This document shows positions 1-10,395 of a stretch of DNA of 64,000 nt, piece by piece. The stretch comes from Flaviflexus ciconiae (GTDB lineage Bacteria > Actinomycetota > Actinomycetes > Actinomycetales > Actinomycetaceae). The stretch lies in contig NZ_CP034593.1 of assembly GCF_003971195.1 (NCBI RefSeq), forward strand, positions 186,001 through 250,000. The letters run 5' to 3'. The first letter of the stretch is position 1, and each line of letters begins with the position of its first letter. Both the position numbers and the translations under genes were made by a program. Under the pieces are notes generated by a model, which saw nothing but the letters and a program-made list of their open reading frames with translations, made no database searches and had not been told where the DNA came from.

Positions 1-10
1 CGGTGTAAAA

Positions 11-42
11 GTAACGCCCGAGAATCTCGGGCGTTACGTTTT
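11..42. terminator. Bidirectional intrinsic terminator
   Basis: A 13-bp perfect inverted repeat (11-23 and 25-37) is followed by TTTT on the plus strand and, read on the other strand, by TTTT as well. It lies just downstream of the minus-strand permease stop at 86, so it probably ends that transcript and possibly one coming from outside the window. Confidence 0.75.
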
Positions 43-85
43 GGGGTGGGTGGCCTAGCGGTTACCCAGCTCTGCACTACCTTAT

Positions 86-1477
86 TTATTTCTTGGGGCG
101 ATCATCATCGTCGAACTGATGCTCGCGGATAAGAGCGCCGGGTTCGAGTTCTGTTCCACCCGGCGCGGAAGCGGGGGAGGGAGACTCGACGCTGGTTCCC
201 CGCTTCCGGGAAATCCAGCGCATGGAGTGGTAGATGCCGATCGCGGCAAAGGAGCCAAGGGCAATGCCCTCGAAAACCATGTCGCCCAGGTGCCAGGTGT
301 AGTTGGCGATAGCAAGGACCATGGCAACGGCCGCGGTGTTGAGGTTGACAGGGTCGGAGAAGTCGACGCGGTTCTGCACCCAGATGCGAACGCCAAGCAT
401 TCCGATCATGCCGTAAAGGACGGTGGCTGCGCCGCCAAGAACACCGGGCGGAATGGTGGCGATGAGCTGGCCGAACTTGGGGAACATGGACAGTCCGAGC
501 GCGCATAGCGCGGCAACCACGTAAGCCGCCGTTGAATACACGCGGGTTGCTGCCATGACGCCAATGTTCTCGGCATACGTTGTTGTTCCCGAACCGCCGC
601 CGGAGCCGGCGATAGCGGTGGAGATACCGTCAGCAAACAGTGCCCGTCCCGTAATGTCATCGAGATCCTGGCCAGTCATGGCGGACACGGACTTCACGTG
701 GCCAACATTCTCGGCAACAAGAACGAGAACGACAGGAATGAACAGCCCCATGAGGGAGATGTCGAAGGATGGAGCCCGGAACTCGGGAACACCCACCCAG
801 TCGGCGGAGCTGATCGCGGTGAAGTCGACCTCGCCCTGAACGATCGCGGCAATGTAGCCGGCGACAACGCCCAGCAGGATTGACAGCCTGCCGATGATGC
901 CCTTGAAGAATACGGTGATGAAGAGAATGGCGGTGATTGTGACAACCGCGGTCACCGGTGCCTGGGCCACGTTGTTCCACGCGGCAGGTGCCAGGTTGAA
1001 ACCGATAAGGGCAACGATCGAGCCCGTGACAATTGGCGGCATGAGCTTGTCGATCCAGCGGGCTCCCGCAAAATGCACGATAACGCCGACAACGGCTAGA
1101 GATGCACCGGTTGCAACAACGCCACCCTGGGCGAGTGAAGCAAGCTCCTCATCGAGAGGAACACCGCCGTTCGCCACATATCCGGTGACTGCGCCAATCG
1201 GGGCAAGCAGGGCAAAAGAAGACCCCAGGTAGCTGGGAAGCCTGCCCGAGGTAATAAGAAGGAACAGAATCGTTCCAACACCCGTGAAGAACAGTGTCGT
1301 AGCGGGATCAAAGCCGGTCAGTAGCGGAACGAGGAACGTTGCCCCGAACATTGCAACGACGTGCTGGGCACCAATGCCAATGGTCTGAGGCCACGCCAGC
1401 CGTTCATTCGGTAGCACCACCTCTCCCGCTGCAATGGATTTGCCGTCTCCGTGGAGCTTCCAGTTGAACATTGCCAT
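86..1477 (-). CDS. uraA: Uracil/xanthine permease of the NCS2 family, UraA-like
   Basis: A 463-residue polytopic inner-membrane protein that probably imports uracil by proton symport. Seen directly: about 12-14 hydrophobic segments, the SSFA element at residues 86-89, AENVGH at 255-260 and the family signature TTYAENIGVMA around 299-309. The acidic residues in these last two motifs bind the nucleobase in known NCS2 transporters. The AENIG form and the following ATRVYS resemble UraA more than the purine-specific branch, but xanthine cannot be excluded. It is a single-gene unit, with a terminator at 11-42 and a divergent MerR gene 205 bp upstream. The hydrophilic C-terminal tail of about 35 residues is not conserved and unlikely to matter for transport. 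Confidence 0.85.
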   Translation of the reverse strand: MAMFNWKLHGDGKSIAAGEVVLPNERLAWPQTIGIGAQHVVAMFGATFLVPLLTGFDPATTLFFTGVGTILFLLITSGRLPSYLGSSFALLAPIGAVTGYVANGGVPLDEELASLAQGGVVATGASLAVVGVIVHFAGARWIDKLMPPIVTGSIVALIGFNLAPAAWNNVAQAPVTAVVTITAILFITVFFKGIIGRLSILLGVVAGYIAAIVQGEVDFTAISSADWVGVPEFRAPSFDISLMGLFIPVVLVLVAENVGHVKSVSAMTGQDLDDITGRALFADGISTAIAGSGGGSGTTTYAENIGVMAATRVYSTAAYVVAALCALGLSMFPKFGQLIATIPPGVLGGAATVLYGMIGMLGVRIWVQNRVDFSDPVNLNTAAVAMVLAIANYTWHLGDMVFEGIALGSFAAIGIYHSMRWISRKRGTSVESPSPASAPGGTELEPGALIREHQFDDDDRPKK

Positions 1478-1670
1478 ATGCGCCTCCTAAGCGTGATGCC
1501 ACAGGTGATCTTAGGGCTTCTCGCCGCTTTCACGTCACCCCGTCCATGTGACATTCGTCAGAACCGACAAACCGTACACGGGCACTCGGGTGCTCCGGTG
1601 CCGGCATGCTTCGACGGAGTAGGAGGGAGCAATTCTGCATGTGCTCTAGCCAAGCAATACTGGATAGCGA

Positions 1671-1685
1671 CACTATCGGATAGTG
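1671..1685. promoter_or_regulatory. Palindrome overlapping the MerR-gene start, likely autoregulatory operator
   Basis: CACTATCGGATAGTG is a perfect 7-1-7 palindrome whose last three bases include the first base or more of the GTG start of the MerR gene (GTG at 1683). A partly overlapping second copy of the half-site (GATAG at 1662-1666 with CTATC at 1674-1678) lies just upstream. MerR regulators bind palindromes in their own promoters, so autoregulation is inferred. Confidence 0.5.
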
Positions 1686-2306
1686 AAGATATCTGAACTA
1701 GCGCAACAGGCCCATGTGCCGGTATCCGCGGTGAAGTACTACCAACGGGAGGGCCTCCTCCCGCCCGCTGACAAAACCGCACCCAATCAAACCGATTACA
1801 CAGAAACTCATGTCCGGCGAGTGCGTCTTGTTCGGGCACTTCTTGGGGTGGGTGGCCTCACGGTTGCCGCCGCAAAAGAAATCATAGCCGCACTCGACAC
1901 CAGCCCAACCTTCGACGTGTTCGGGATCGCCCAGTATGCAATGGGAGTTCCCAAAGCCTCAGGGGATGAGCCAAGCGAAAAAGCGCGGCAACGAATCTTA
2001 GATCTTGCCAATAAACAGGGTTGGGACATATCCGAAGGCAACCCGGGGTGGGCGATGGCGGCGAGGGCCCTCGAAGGCATGTGGACCATCGGAGTCGAAC
2101 TCGATGGTGACTACCTGTCCGCATATGCCTCTGCCGCAAGCACTGTTGCGGCCGCGGATCTCGGTGCGCTTGCGAAACTTTCTGACCCGGATAGGCAAAT
2201 TGAAGTTATGGTCGTTGGCGGCGTGCTCGGGCACCCGCTATTGATTGGCCTGCGCCGCCTGGCGCAGGAAGATAGCGGCCGGAAACTGTTCCCCTGTTCC
2301 GAGTAA
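1683..2306 (+). CDS. MerR-family transcriptional regulator
   Basis: A 207-residue regulator. Residues 1-70 form the winged helix-turn-helix: the MKISELAQ start, VKYYQREGLLPP with the typical aromatic and REGLL pattern, then HVRRVRLVRAL and a long linker helix. The C-terminal 130 residues are an effector domain that I do not recognise; there is no cluster of cysteines, so it is not a metal sensor of the MerR/CueR type. The start fits the family exactly, yet no Shine-Dalgarno precedes the GTG, which suggests a leaderless mRNA. The next gene, an NAD(P)-binding protein, follows after 103 bp on the same strand and is a plausible target. Confidence 0.85.
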   Translation: MKISELAQQAHVPVSAVKYYQREGLLPPADKTAPNQTDYTETHVRRVRLVRALLGVGGLTVAAAKEIIAALDTSPTFDVFGIAQYAMGVPKASGDEPSEKARQRILDLANKQGWDISEGNPGWAMAARALEGMWTIGVELDGDYLSAYASAASTVAAADLGALAKLSDPDRQIEVMVVGGVLGHPLLIGLRRLAQEDSGRKLFPCSE

Positions 2307-2409
2307 GACACGACCTTAGAGCCAAGTCCGAGCGTGCGCGACCGAACTTTTAGACGACGCGGCTACGTCTCTCGACCGGGATGGACCGCCCTCACCAGAG
2401 AGACGACCC

Positions 2410-3360
2410 ATGGGGAATCAAAACCACGTTGTCCTCGGAGGCAACGGAGTAACCGGAACGGAAACGATCAAGGCACTTGGGCCCAGGGGAGTCAACGCCA
2501 TCTCCGTGGGACGGCGCTCGCACCCGGACCGGGCAGTGCGTTCCCATATCGCGGATGTCCTCGATCCTGATCAAGCCGCTCGCGCGCTTGCTGGTGCGGA
2601 GGTTGCCTATCTGACGGTCGGATTGCCCTACTCCGCCAAGAGCTGGCAGGAGCGGTGGCCACTCATCCTCGGGAACACCGTCGATGCTGCGACCAAGACT
2701 GGCACACACCTTGTCTACCTCGACAACGTGTACGCCTACGGCAAGGTCGATGGTCCAATGACGGAGCAGGTCCGAATAAGGCCATCCAGCAAGAAGGGGC
2801 AGGTGCGGGCCGAGGCTCTCGGCATGCTTGGCTCCGCGGCCAGGGAGCGGGGGCTGTCCTATTCCATAGCGCGTAGCTCCGACTTCTACGGGCCGGGTGC
2901 TTCCATGAGCGTGTTCAACATGTTTGCCATCGAACCGGCTGCCAAGGGAAAGAAGGGTTCGTGGATATTTAATGCCAACGTGCCGCACTCCCTGACCTAT
3001 ACCCCAGACACCGGGCAAGCGCTCGCCACACTGGGAACGGATCCGCGGGGGAGGAGCGGCACCTGGCACATCCCCACCGCACCCGCGTTGACCGGCAGGC
3101 AATGCCTGGAGATTCTGACGGGACCCGGGGTCGGCACGAAGGTCATGTCGCAGATGTACATGCGGATTGGTGGACTGTTCAACGAGGCCGCCAGGGAAAC
3201 GTTGGAGATGGCGTACCAGTACACCTGCCCCCACATCCTCGACTCCCACTTGTTCGAGTCAACGTTTGGCGTGGCACCGACCCCTATAGAAGAGGGGATA
3301 GCTCAAACACTTCGTGCGGCCAGGGCTGAGCTACGGGAGCTGGATGCCACGAGTGCCTGA
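2410..3360 (+). CDS. NAD(P)-dependent epimerase/dehydratase-like protein (extended SDR, NmrA-like)
   Basis: A 316-residue cytoplasmic protein with an N-terminal Rossmann nucleotide-binding motif GGNGVTGTETIKALG (residues 9-23), followed by the alternating strand-helix pattern of atypical extended short-chain dehydrogenases. The segment YLDNVYAYG around residue 100 corresponds to the active-site region of NAD-dependent epimerases, but a canonical YxxxK is not obvious, so it may be a binding or regulatory protein rather than a dehydrogenase. Substrate unknown. It lies downstream of the MerR gene and may be controlled by it. No clear terminator was found between 3361 and 3523. Confidence 0.7.
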   Translation: MGNQNHVVLGGNGVTGTETIKALGPRGVNAISVGRRSHPDRAVRSHIADVLDPDQAARALAGAEVAYLTVGLPYSAKSWQERWPLILGNTVDAATKTGTHLVYLDNVYAYGKVDGPMTEQVRIRPSSKKGQVRAEALGMLGSAARERGLSYSIARSSDFYGPGASMSVFNMFAIEPAAKGKKGSWIFNANVPHSLTYTPDTGQALATLGTDPRGRSGTWHIPTAPALTGRQCLEILTGPGVGTKVMSQMYMRIGGLFNEAARETLEMAYQYTCPHILDSHLFESTFGVAPTPIEEGIAQTLRAARAELRELDATSA

Positions 3361-3523
3361 GAGGCAGCGGTGGTGCTCGACCTGCCTGCCAAGCAGATCA
3401 CTGTCGGTTTTCGCATGACGCGACCGTGGCTGACTCGTAGCCTGTATGGCTGACAGGGCACCGTCTTCCCTGGGGAGGCGGCATCCTTTGCTTGAGATAT
3501 AACGTGTTTCACGATGTCAGCTC

Positions 3524-3825
3524 TTTCGAACCGAACCGGCGCCCGTTAGACTAGACAGGTCGCTTTCTTCCGGGGAATGCACGAGCTGGTGTTAGCCAGA
3601 ACGCACTTTCCTCAGATGTTTGCACGTCCCATGGCTTTTCTGCCAGACTGGGACGGTTGCTCGAGAGAGCGTGAAAGACGTATGTCGGTCCCCAAGGGTC
3701 GGCAGGAAAATAAAAAGGTTCACCGAAACCAACATAGGGCTGATTGTCGCGAGGTCTCTCGCGGTGAGACACTCCCGGATGCGGGTACAGGTGAACACTG
3801 CGGTTAAAGAGAGGTAGACGACGCC
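3524..3825 (+). promoter_or_regulatory. Promoter and long 5' leader of the S10 ribosomal operon
   Basis: A -10 box TAGACT at 3547-3552 lies 16-17 bp after a weak -35 (TTTCGA/TTCGAA, 3524-3530). If it is used, the rpsJ transcript carries a leader of about 265 nt. The leader has a 6-bp hairpin CGCGAG/CTCGCG at 3749-3764 and an A-rich stretch near 3708-3719. There is no ORF of note in it. A leader this long upstream of S10 suggests ribosomal-protein feedback, but I recognise no known leader motif. The stretch 3361-3523 before it shows no gene. Confidence 0.45.
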
Positions 3826-4134
3826 ATGGCGGGACAGAAAATCCGCATCCGGCTCAAGTCATATGACCATGAGGTCATTGATAACGCGGCGAAGAAGCTC
3901 GTCGACGAAGTGACTCGTACCGGTGCACAGGTAGTTGGCCCGGTGCCGCTGCCCACCGAGAAGAACGTTTACTGTGTTATTCGTTCGCCCCACAAGTACA
4001 AGGACAGCCGCGATCACTTTGAGAAGCGTACGCATAAGCGGCTGATCGACATCATCGATCCCACGCCGAAGACCATCGATTCGCTCCAGCAGATCGACTT
4101 TTCAGGCGACGTTAGCGTCGAGATCAAGCTCTGA
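3826..4134 (+). CDS. rpsJ: 30S ribosomal protein S10
   Basis: S10 (102 residues, the usual length) binds the 3' domain of 16S rRNA in the head of the small subunit and also takes part in NusB-dependent antitermination. Recognisable from [19 protein letters not shown] at the N-terminus, the VGPVPLPT segment and the [18 protein letters not shown] motif. ATG with AGAGAGG 10 nt upstream. It opens an operon of about twenty ribosomal genes. Unlike many actinobacteria, no rpsL-rpsG-fusA-tuf genes precede it here. Confidence 0.98.
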   Translation: MAGQKIRIRLKSYDHEVIDNAAKKLVDEVTRTGAQVVGPVPLPTEKNVYCVIRSPHKYKDSRDHFEKRTHKRLIDIIDPTPKTIDSLQQIDFSGDVSVEIKL

Positions 4135-4142
4135 GGTTCATC

Positions 4143-4808
4143 ATGTCCAACAAAACTGAAGCGGTTGCCGCTGCGCCCAAGGCGCTGCTAGGCACCAAGC
4201 TCGGCATGACTCAGGTCTGGGACGAGGCAGGCCGCCTGATCCCGGTCACTGTTGTGCGAGTAGGCACCAACGTTGTTACGCAGGTGCGCACCCCCGAAGT
4301 TGACGGTTACTCCGCCATTCAGCTCGCCGTAGGCGACAAGAAGCCGAAGAACGTCACACAGCCCATGCAGGGCCATTTTGCCGCTGCTGGCACCACCCCG
4401 AAGCGCTACCTGGCTGAGATTCGTACCTCGGCGGCTGGCGAGTTCGAGAAGGGCCAGGAGCTCAACGCTGACGTCTTCGCCGCTGGCGATTCCGTTGACG
4501 TTGTCGGTACCACCAAGGGTAAGGGCACCGCTGGTGTCATGAAGCGCCACGGCTTTGCCGGTGTAGGCGCCTCCCACGGTCAGCACCGTAACCACCGCAA
4601 GGCCGGTTCGATCGGTGGGGCTTCGACCCCGTCCCGTGTCTTCCGTGGCCTGCGTATGGCCGGTCGTATGGGCAATGCCCGTCGCACCGTCCAGAACCTC
4701 ACCATCCAGTCGGTTGATCTCGAGAACGGCCTGCTCCTCGTAGCTGGCGCCGTCCCGGGCAACAAGGGTGGCCTCGTCGTAGTCCGCACCGCCACGAAGG
4801 GAGCCTAG
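4143..4808 (+). CDS. rplC: 50S ribosomal protein L3
   Basis: L3 is one of the first proteins to assemble on 23S rRNA, close to the peptidyl transferase centre. The 221-residue product has a short alanine-rich N-terminal extension before the usual [14 protein letters not shown] start. It also has the family region [21 protein letters not shown], whose glutamine is the site methylated by PrmB in other bacteria, and [16 protein letters not shown]. It starts 8 nt after rpsJ and stops 2 nt before rplD, so it is translationally coupled to both. Confidence 0.98.
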   Translation: MSNKTEAVAAAPKALLGTKLGMTQVWDEAGRLIPVTVVRVGTNVVTQVRTPEVDGYSAIQLAVGDKKPKNVTQPMQGHFAAAGTTPKRYLAEIRTSAAGEFEKGQELNADVFAAGDSVDVVGTTKGKGTAGVMKRHGFAGVGASHGQHRNHRKAGSIGGASTPSRVFRGLRMAGRMGNARRTVQNLTIQSVDLENGLLLVAGAVPGNKGGLVVVRTATKGA

Positions 4809-4810
4809 TC

Positions 4811-5455
4811 ATGGCAAACCTCACCGTCGACATTCTCGACGCCGCTGGCGCGAAGTCCGGTTCGTTCGATCTCCCCGCGGAGATCTTCGATGTCGAGCTG
4901 AACATCCCCCTGATTCACCAGGTTGTCGTCGCCCAGCAGGCAGCAGCCCGCCGCGGCACCGCCGCCACCAAGACCCGCGCGGCAGTGCGCGGTGGTGGTC
5001 GCAAGCCGTACAAGCAGAAGGGCACCGGTCGTGCTCGTCAGGGCTCGATCCGCGCTCCGCAGTTCGCCGGAGGTGGCGTGGTCCACGGACCGCAGCCCCG
5101 CTCCTACGAGCAGCGCACCCCCAAAAAGATGAAGGCAGCAGCGCTGCGTTCGGCTCTGTCCGACCGCGCCCGCGCAGGCCGCATCCACGTTGTCTCGGCA
5201 TTCGTCGCTGGTGACACCCCGTCCACCAAGGCCGCTCGCGGTCTCCTCGAGACGGCAGTGGAGAGCCGCAAGGCACTCGTCGTTGTCTCCCGTGAAGACC
5301 AGCTCAACACGAAGTCGGTTCGTAACCTCGCAGAGGCACACGTCCTGACCGTGGAGCAGCTCAACACCTATGACGTCATGGTCGCTGACGATGTCGTCTT
5401 CACCGAGTCTGCTATCGCGACGTTCGTCGGTGGCGGCCAGGAGGAGGAGAAGTGA
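4811..5455 (+). CDS. rplD: 50S ribosomal protein L4
   Basis: L4 (214 residues) binds domain I of 23S rRNA and sends a loop into the peptide exit tunnel. In enterobacteria it also represses its own operon. The tunnel loop is visible as [21 protein letters not shown] around residues 60-80, followed by [15 protein letters not shown]. Macrolide-resistance positions lie in this loop; they look wild type. The stop overlaps the GTG start of rplW by 4 nt. Confidence 0.97.
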   Translation: MANLTVDILDAAGAKSGSFDLPAEIFDVELNIPLIHQVVVAQQAAARRGTAATKTRAAVRGGGRKPYKQKGTGRARQGSIRAPQFAGGGVVHGPQPRSYEQRTPKKMKAAALRSALSDRARAGRIHVVSAFVAGDTPSTKAARGLLETAVESRKALVVVSREDQLNTKSVRNLAEAHVLTVEQLNTYDVMVADDVVFTESAIATFVGGGQEEEK

Positions 5456-5751
5456 CTCTGAATCGCAAGGATCCGCGCGACATCATTATTCGCCCGATCG
5501 TTACCGAAAAGTCGTACCGACTTGAGGACGAAGGCAAGTATGTATTCGAGGTTGCGCCGAGCGCCAACAAGACCCAGATCAAGATCGCTATCGAGCAGAT
5601 CTTCGACGTCAAGGTTGACTCGGTCAACACCATGAACCGCAAGGGCAAGACCCGCCGCACCCGTGACGGTATTGGCAAGCGCAAGGACATCAAGCGCGCC
5701 ATCGTCTCGCTGCGCGAGGGTTCCATCGAACTTTACGGGCAGATCGGCTGA
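5452..5751 (+). CDS. rplW: 50S ribosomal protein L23
   Basis: L23 (99 residues) sits at the exit of the nascent-chain tunnel and is the docking site for trigger factor and the signal recognition particle. Diagnostic parts are [20 protein letters not shown] near the N-terminus and the [17 protein letters not shown] loop. The GTG start overlaps the rplD stop (GTGA), a coupled arrangement. A 29-nt gap follows before rplB, with a purine-rich ribosome binding site. Confidence 0.96.
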   Translation: MTLNRKDPRDIIIRPIVTEKSYRLEDEGKYVFEVAPSANKTQIKIAIEQIFDVKVDSVNTMNRKGKTRRTRDGIGKRKDIKRAIVSLREGSIELYGQIG

Positions 5752-5780
5752 GGCCGGCAGGAAGATTGAGGATTTAACTC

Positions 5781-6617
<837 letters not shown>

Positions 6618-6626
6618 GAGAGGGCA

Positions 6627-6908
6627 ATGCCACGCAGTCTTAAGAAGGGCCCCTTCGTCGACGAGCACCTTCAGAAGAAGGTCGATGCTCAGAACGAAAA
6701 GGGCAGCAAGAACGTCATCAAGACGTGGTCCCGCCGTTCGGTCATCACGCCGGACTTCCTGGGCCACACATTCGCAGTCCACGACGGCCGCAAGCATGTT
6801 CCGGTGTTCGTCACCGAATCGATGGTCGGTCACAAGCTCGGAGAGTTTGCTCCGACCAAGACCTTCCGGGGTCACGACAAGGACGACCGCAAGGGACGCC
6901 GCCGCTAA
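6627..6908 (+). CDS. rpsS: 30S ribosomal protein S19
   Basis: S19 (93 residues) forms a complex with S13 in the head of the 30S subunit and touches the A-site tRNA. The protein shows the family start [15 protein letters not shown], the [19 protein letters not shown] stretch and [14 protein letters not shown]. Its ATG is preceded by GGAGAGGG. The 34-nt gap to rplV carries the next ribosome binding site. Nothing is unusual. Confidence 0.98.
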   Translation: MPRSLKKGPFVDEHLQKKVDAQNEKGSKNVIKTWSRRSVITPDFLGHTFAVHDGRKHVPVFVTESMVGHKLGEFAPTKTFRGHDKDDRKGRRR

Positions 6909-6942
6909 GGCGCGCCGCGAGCCAGAAGAAAGTTAGGAACAC

Positions 6943-7320
6943 ATGGAAGCCAAGGCACAGGCGAAATACGTGCGTATTACGCCCATGAAGGCACGCCGTG
7001 TCGTGGACCACGTCCGCGGAATGCGTGCTGTCGACGCGGTCGACGTGCTGCGATACGCTCCCCAGGCCGCTGCGGAACCCGTCCGCAAGCTCCTGGAATC
7101 GGCAGTGGCGAATGCTCGCCAGTCCGCCGACCAGGCCGGCGAGCGATTCGACATCGACGCGCTTCGCATCGTAGAGAGCTACGTTGACGAGGGCCCGACG
7201 ATGAAGAGGATCCAGCCCCGCGCTCAGGGTAGGGCCAACCAGATCCTTAAGCGTACGAGCCACATCACGATCATTGTTGGCGACGCCGTCGCCGCTGAGT
7301 CCAAGAGGAGGGCCCGATAG
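6943..7320 (+). CDS. rplV: 50S ribosomal protein L22
   Basis: L22 (125 residues) spans domains of 23S rRNA and lines the exit tunnel opposite L4. Recognised from [20 protein letters not shown] at the N-terminus and the tunnel hairpin [18 protein letters not shown] near residues 88-105. No deletion of the kind linked to macrolide resistance is evident in that hairpin. The stop TAG shares its G with the GTG start of rpsC, which indicates coupling. Confidence 0.97.
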   Translation: MEAKAQAKYVRITPMKARRVVDHVRGMRAVDAVDVLRYAPQAAAEPVRKLLESAVANARQSADQAGERFDIDALRIVESYVDEGPTMKRIQPRAQGRANQILKRTSHITIIVGDAVAAESKRRAR

Positions 7321-8096
7321 TGGGACAAAAGGTCAACCCGACCGGGTTCCGACTCGGCATTACCACCGAACACCGTTCGCGCTGGTTCGCTGACTCGACC
7401 GTTAAGGGACAGCGCTACCAGGACTTCGTCGCCGAAGACATTGCCATCCGCAACATGATGGAGGAGGGACTTGAGCGCGCAGGAATTTCCCGCGTCAATA
7501 TTTCCCGCAAGTCAGGCCGCGTTGAGATCGACATCTACACTGCACGCCCCGGCATCGTTATCGGTCGCCGCGGCGCTGAGGCTGATCGCCTCAAGCAGCA
7601 GCTCGAGAAGCTGACCGGCCGTGCCGTCCAGCTGAACATCCTCGAGGTCAAGAACCCCGAAGCAGACGCACAGCTCGTCGCGCAGGGCATCGCGGAGCAG
7701 CTCGCTTCCCGCGTGTCCTTCCGCCGTGCCATGCGCAAGGGCGTTCAGTCCGCGCTTCGCTCCGGCGCCAAGGGCATTCGTGTCCAGGTTGCAGGTCGTC
7801 TCGGCGGCGCCGAGATGTCCCGCTCGGAGTTCTACCGCGAAGGCCGTGTGCCCCTGCACACCCTGCGCGCCAACATCGACTTTGGCTTCCACGAGGCCAA
7901 GACCACCTTTGGTCGTATCGGTGTCAAGGTTTGGATCTACAAGGGCGATATCACGGAGGCCGAGTACCAGCGTCAGCTGAACGAGGCTCCCCGCGGTCGC
8001 GGCCGTGGCGGCGACCGCCGCGGTGGCGCGCGTCGTCCCCGTCCGGCTAGGGCACAGGCCGACCAGGCCGCAACGACCAGCGAATCGGAGGCATAG
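7320..8096 (+). CDS. rpsC: 30S ribosomal protein S3
   Basis: S3 (258 residues) forms part of the mRNA entry channel and its helicase. The sequence starts [20 protein letters not shown] and contains the KH domain with [14 protein letters not shown] near residues 80-93 and the C-terminal [19 protein letters not shown]. The last 40 residues are an arginine-, glycine- and alanine-rich extension ([20 protein letters not shown]) like that of other actinobacterial S3 proteins and probably disordered. The GTG start overlaps the rplV stop by one base. Confidence 0.98.
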   Translation: MGQKVNPTGFRLGITTEHRSRWFADSTVKGQRYQDFVAEDIAIRNMMEEGLERAGISRVNISRKSGRVEIDIYTARPGIVIGRRGAEADRLKQQLEKLTGRAVQLNILEVKNPEADAQLVAQGIAEQLASRVSFRRAMRKGVQSALRSGAKGIRVQVAGRLGGAEMSRSEFYREGRVPLHTLRANIDFGFHEAKTTFGRIGVKVWIYKGDITEAEYQRQLNEAPRGRGRGGDRRGGARRPRPARAQADQAATTSESEA

Positions 8097-8098
8097 AC

Positions 8099-8518
8099 AT
8101 GCTTATCCCTCGCAGGACTAAGTACCGCAAGCAGCACCGCCCGACCCGTTCGGGTTACTCCAAGGGCGGCAACCAGATCGCGTTCGGCGATTACGCCATC
8201 CAGGCTCTCGAGCCGGCGTACATCACCAACCGTCAGATTGAGGCTGCTCGTATCGCCATGACTCGTCACGTCAAGCGTGGTGGCAAGGTGTGGATTAACA
8301 TCTTCCCGGACCGCCCCCTGACGAAGAAGCCTGCCGAAGTCCGCATGGGCTCCGGTAAGGGCTCGGTCGAGTTCTGGGTTGCGAACATCAAGCCCGGACG
8401 TATCCTCTTCGAGCTGTCCGGCGTTGACGAGCAGCTCGCTCGCGAGGCCATGTCTCGTGCGCAGCACAAGCTCCCCATTAAGACTCGTTTCGTTATGCGT
8501 GAAGGCGGTGACAACTGA
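8099..8518 (+). CDS. rplP: 50S ribosomal protein L16
   Basis: L16 (139 residues) lies between the A-site tRNA elbow and 23S rRNA and is a late-assembling protein. Family features: [14 protein letters not shown] at the start, [18 protein letters not shown], and [19 protein letters not shown] around residue 82-100. It follows rpsC after 2 nt, and its stop shares one base with the ATG of rpmC (TGATG), so the three genes are coupled. Confidence 0.98.
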   Translation: MLIPRRTKYRKQHRPTRSGYSKGGNQIAFGDYAIQALEPAYITNRQIEAARIAMTRHVKRGGKVWINIFPDRPLTKKPAEVRMGSGKGSVEFWVANIKPGRILFELSGVDEQLAREAMSRAQHKLPIKTRFVMREGGDN

Positions 8519-8757
8519 TGGCAGTAGGAACCAAGGGACTTTTCCCCGACGACCTCGACCAGATGACTGACAAGGAGCTCGCAGAGCGCCTCGCCGAGTG
8601 CAAGGCTGAGCTCTTCAACCTGCGCTTCTCCGCCGCCACCGGGCAGCTCGAGGACCACGGTCGACTTAAGGCTGTTCGTCGTGACGTCGCCCGCATCTAC
8701 ACGATCGCTCGCGAACGTGAACTCAACATCCGTACCGCTCCCGCTGAGAAGGAATGA
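8518..8757 (+). CDS. rpmC: 50S ribosomal protein L29
   Basis: L29 (79 residues) is a small two-helix protein next to L23 at the tunnel exit. The core [32 protein letters not shown] is typical, with the conserved LFNLRF motif. There is an N-terminal extension of about 14 residues before the first helix, as in other actinobacteria. The ATG overlaps the rplP stop by one base and the stop overlaps the first possible start of rpsQ by four. Confidence 0.95.
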   Translation: MAVGTKGLFPDDLDQMTDKELAERLAECKAELFNLRFSAATGQLEDHGRLKAVRRDVARIYTIARERELNIRTAPAEKE

Positions 8758-9047
8758 GGCAGACAGTGACTGAGACTCAGAACACCGAAACTGTCGAGCG
8801 CAACTACCGGAAGACCGCACGCGGCTACGTCGTGTCCGACAAGATGGACAAGACCGTGGTTGTCGAGGTCGAGGAGCAGGTGAAGCACGCCAAGTACGGC
8901 AAGGTTATCCGTCGCTCCAAGAAGGTCAAGGCGCACGACGAGAACAACGAAGTGCACGTGGGAGACCTCGTGCGCATCATGGAGACCCGCCCGCTGTCTG
9001 CTACCAAGCACTACCGCGTGGTCGAGGTCATCGAGAAGGCCAAGTAG
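8754..9047 (+). CDS. rpsQ: 30S ribosomal protein S17
   Basis: S17 is a primary 16S rRNA-binding protein with an OB fold. The conserved core [19 protein letters not shown] and the [24 protein letters not shown] region are clear. Two starts are possible: ATG at 8754, overlapping the rpmC stop (97 residues, GAAGGA just upstream), or GTG at 8766 with GAGG six bases before it (93 residues). I list the longer, coupled form; either is plausible. A 68-nt spacer separates it from rplN. Confidence 0.94.
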   Translation: MRQTVTETQNTETVERNYRKTARGYVVSDKMDKTVVVEVEEQVKHAKYGKVIRRSKKVKAHDENNEVHVGDLVRIMETRPLSATKHYRVVEVIEKAK

Positions 9048-9115
9048 TCTTCCCCAACCACCCATCCGTTCGGCCAGGCTCGCAAGAGAACCGGCACGAC
9101 GACAGGAGATAGTTC

Positions 9116-9487
9116 ATGATCCAGCAAGAGTCGCGGCTCAAGGTCGCCGATAACACCGGTGCAAAGGAAATCCTCTGCATCAAGGTGCTCGGCGGCTCCG
9201 GCCGGCGCTACGCCGGAATCGGCGACGTCATCGTCGCCACCGTCAAGGATGCAATCCCTGGCGGCAATGTTAAGAAGGGCGAGGTCGTCAAGGCCGTTAT
9301 CGTCCGTACCCGCAAGGAAAGCCGCCGTCCCGACGGCTCGTACATCCGCTTCGACGAGAATGCTGCCGTCATTATCAAGACCGATGGTCTTGAGCCCCGC
9401 GGCACCCGTATTTTCGGTCCGGTGGGTCGCGAGCTGCGTGACAAGCAGTTCATGCGTATCGTTTCGCTCGCTCCGGAGGTGCTCTAA
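9116..9487 (+). CDS. rplN: 50S ribosomal protein L14
   Basis: L14 (123 residues) contacts L19 and forms bridge B8 with the small subunit; it is also the binding site of the silencing factor RsfS. It begins [19 protein letters not shown], the standard family start, with one residue more than the usual 122. The central [17 protein letters not shown] strand is present. ATG is preceded by ACAGGAGA. Together with rplX (immediately adjacent) it begins the spc half of the cluster. Confidence 0.98.
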   Translation: MIQQESRLKVADNTGAKEILCIKVLGGSGRRYAGIGDVIVATVKDAIPGGNVKKGEVVKAVIVRTRKESRRPDGSYIRFDENAAVIIKTDGLEPRGTRIFGPVGRELRDKQFMRIVSLAPEVL

Positions 9488-9829
9488 ATGGCGAAGATCA
9501 AGAAGGGCGACCTCGTCCAGGTGATCGCCGGTCGCGATAAGGGTCAGCAGGGCCGCGTGCTCAGCATCGACACCCAGCGTGATCGCGTGATCGTCGAAGG
9601 CGTTATGCGCGTCAAGAAGCACACGAAGGCCGGCCAGCCGGGCTCGTCCGCTTCCGGCGGCATCGAGACCGTCGAAGCCCCCATCCACATTTCGAACGTT
9701 GCCCTCGTGGGCCCGGACAAGAAGCCGGTTCGCGTTGGTTACAAGGAAGTTGAAGTTGAGCGCGACGGTCGTGTCCGCAAGACTCGCGTCCGCATCGGCC
9801 GCCGTGGCGGAGAGGAGATCGAGCTGTGA
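9488..9829 (+). CDS. rplX: 50S ribosomal protein L24
   Basis: L24 (113 residues) initiates assembly of the large subunit. The N-terminal KOW motif [22 protein letters not shown] is complete, followed by [14 protein letters not shown] and the terminal [19 protein letters not shown]. It starts directly after the rplN stop with no spacer and ends in a GTGA overlap with rplE. Confidence 0.97.
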   Translation: MAKIKKGDLVQVIAGRDKGQQGRVLSIDTQRDRVIVEGVMRVKKHTKAGQPGSSASGGIETVEAPIHISNVALVGPDKKPVRVGYKEVEVERDGRVRKTRVRIGRRGGEEIEL

Positions 9830-10395
9830 GCGAAGCAACGACTGAGAAGGTATACCCGCGTCTCAAGACGAAGTACCGCGAAGAGATCGTGCCCGCCCTG
9901 ATCAAGGAATTCAACATTCCTAACCCCAATCAGGTAGCCAAGCTCGAGAAGATTGTTGTGAACATGGGTGTCGGTGACGCTGCCCGTGACTCGAAGGTCA
10001 TCGACGGCGCCATCGCCGACCTGACCCTCATCACCGGTCAGAAGCCGCAGATCACCAAGGCACGCAAGTCCATCGCGCAGTTCAAGCTGCGTGAAGGCCA
10101 GGCCATCGGTGCGCACACCACACTCCGTGGGGACCGCATGTGGGAGTTCCTCGACAGGCTTCTGTCGCTGGCTCTGCCCCGTATCCGCGATTTCCGCGGC
10201 CTCTCCCCGAAGCAGTTCGACGGTCACGGCAACTACACGTTCGGTCTGACCGAGCAGTCGATGTTCCACGAGATCAACCTGGACAAGGTCGATCGCACGC
10301 GTGGTATGGACATCACCGTCGTGACCACCGCTGACAACGATGAAGAGGGCCGTGCGCTCCTTCGCAACCTCGGTTTCCCGTTCAAGGAAAACTGA
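9826..10395 (+). CDS. rplE: 50S ribosomal protein L5
   Basis: L5 (189 residues) binds 5S rRNA in the central protuberance and contacts P-site tRNA. Diagnostic stretches are [18 protein letters not shown], the [11 protein letters not shown] loop, [19 protein letters not shown], and [16 protein letters not shown]. The GTG start overlaps the rplX stop by 4 nt. In most actinobacteria the short zinc-type rpsN follows here; instead there are 87 noncoding bases before rpsH. Confidence 0.97.
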   Translation: MSEATTEKVYPRLKTKYREEIVPALIKEFNIPNPNQVAKLEKIVVNMGVGDAARDSKVIDGAIADLTLITGQKPQITKARKSIAQFKLREGQAIGAHTTLRGDRMWEFLDRLLSLALPRIRDFRGLSPKQFDGHGNYTFGLTEQSMFHEINLDKVDRTRGMDITVVTTADNDEEGRALLRNLGFPFKEN

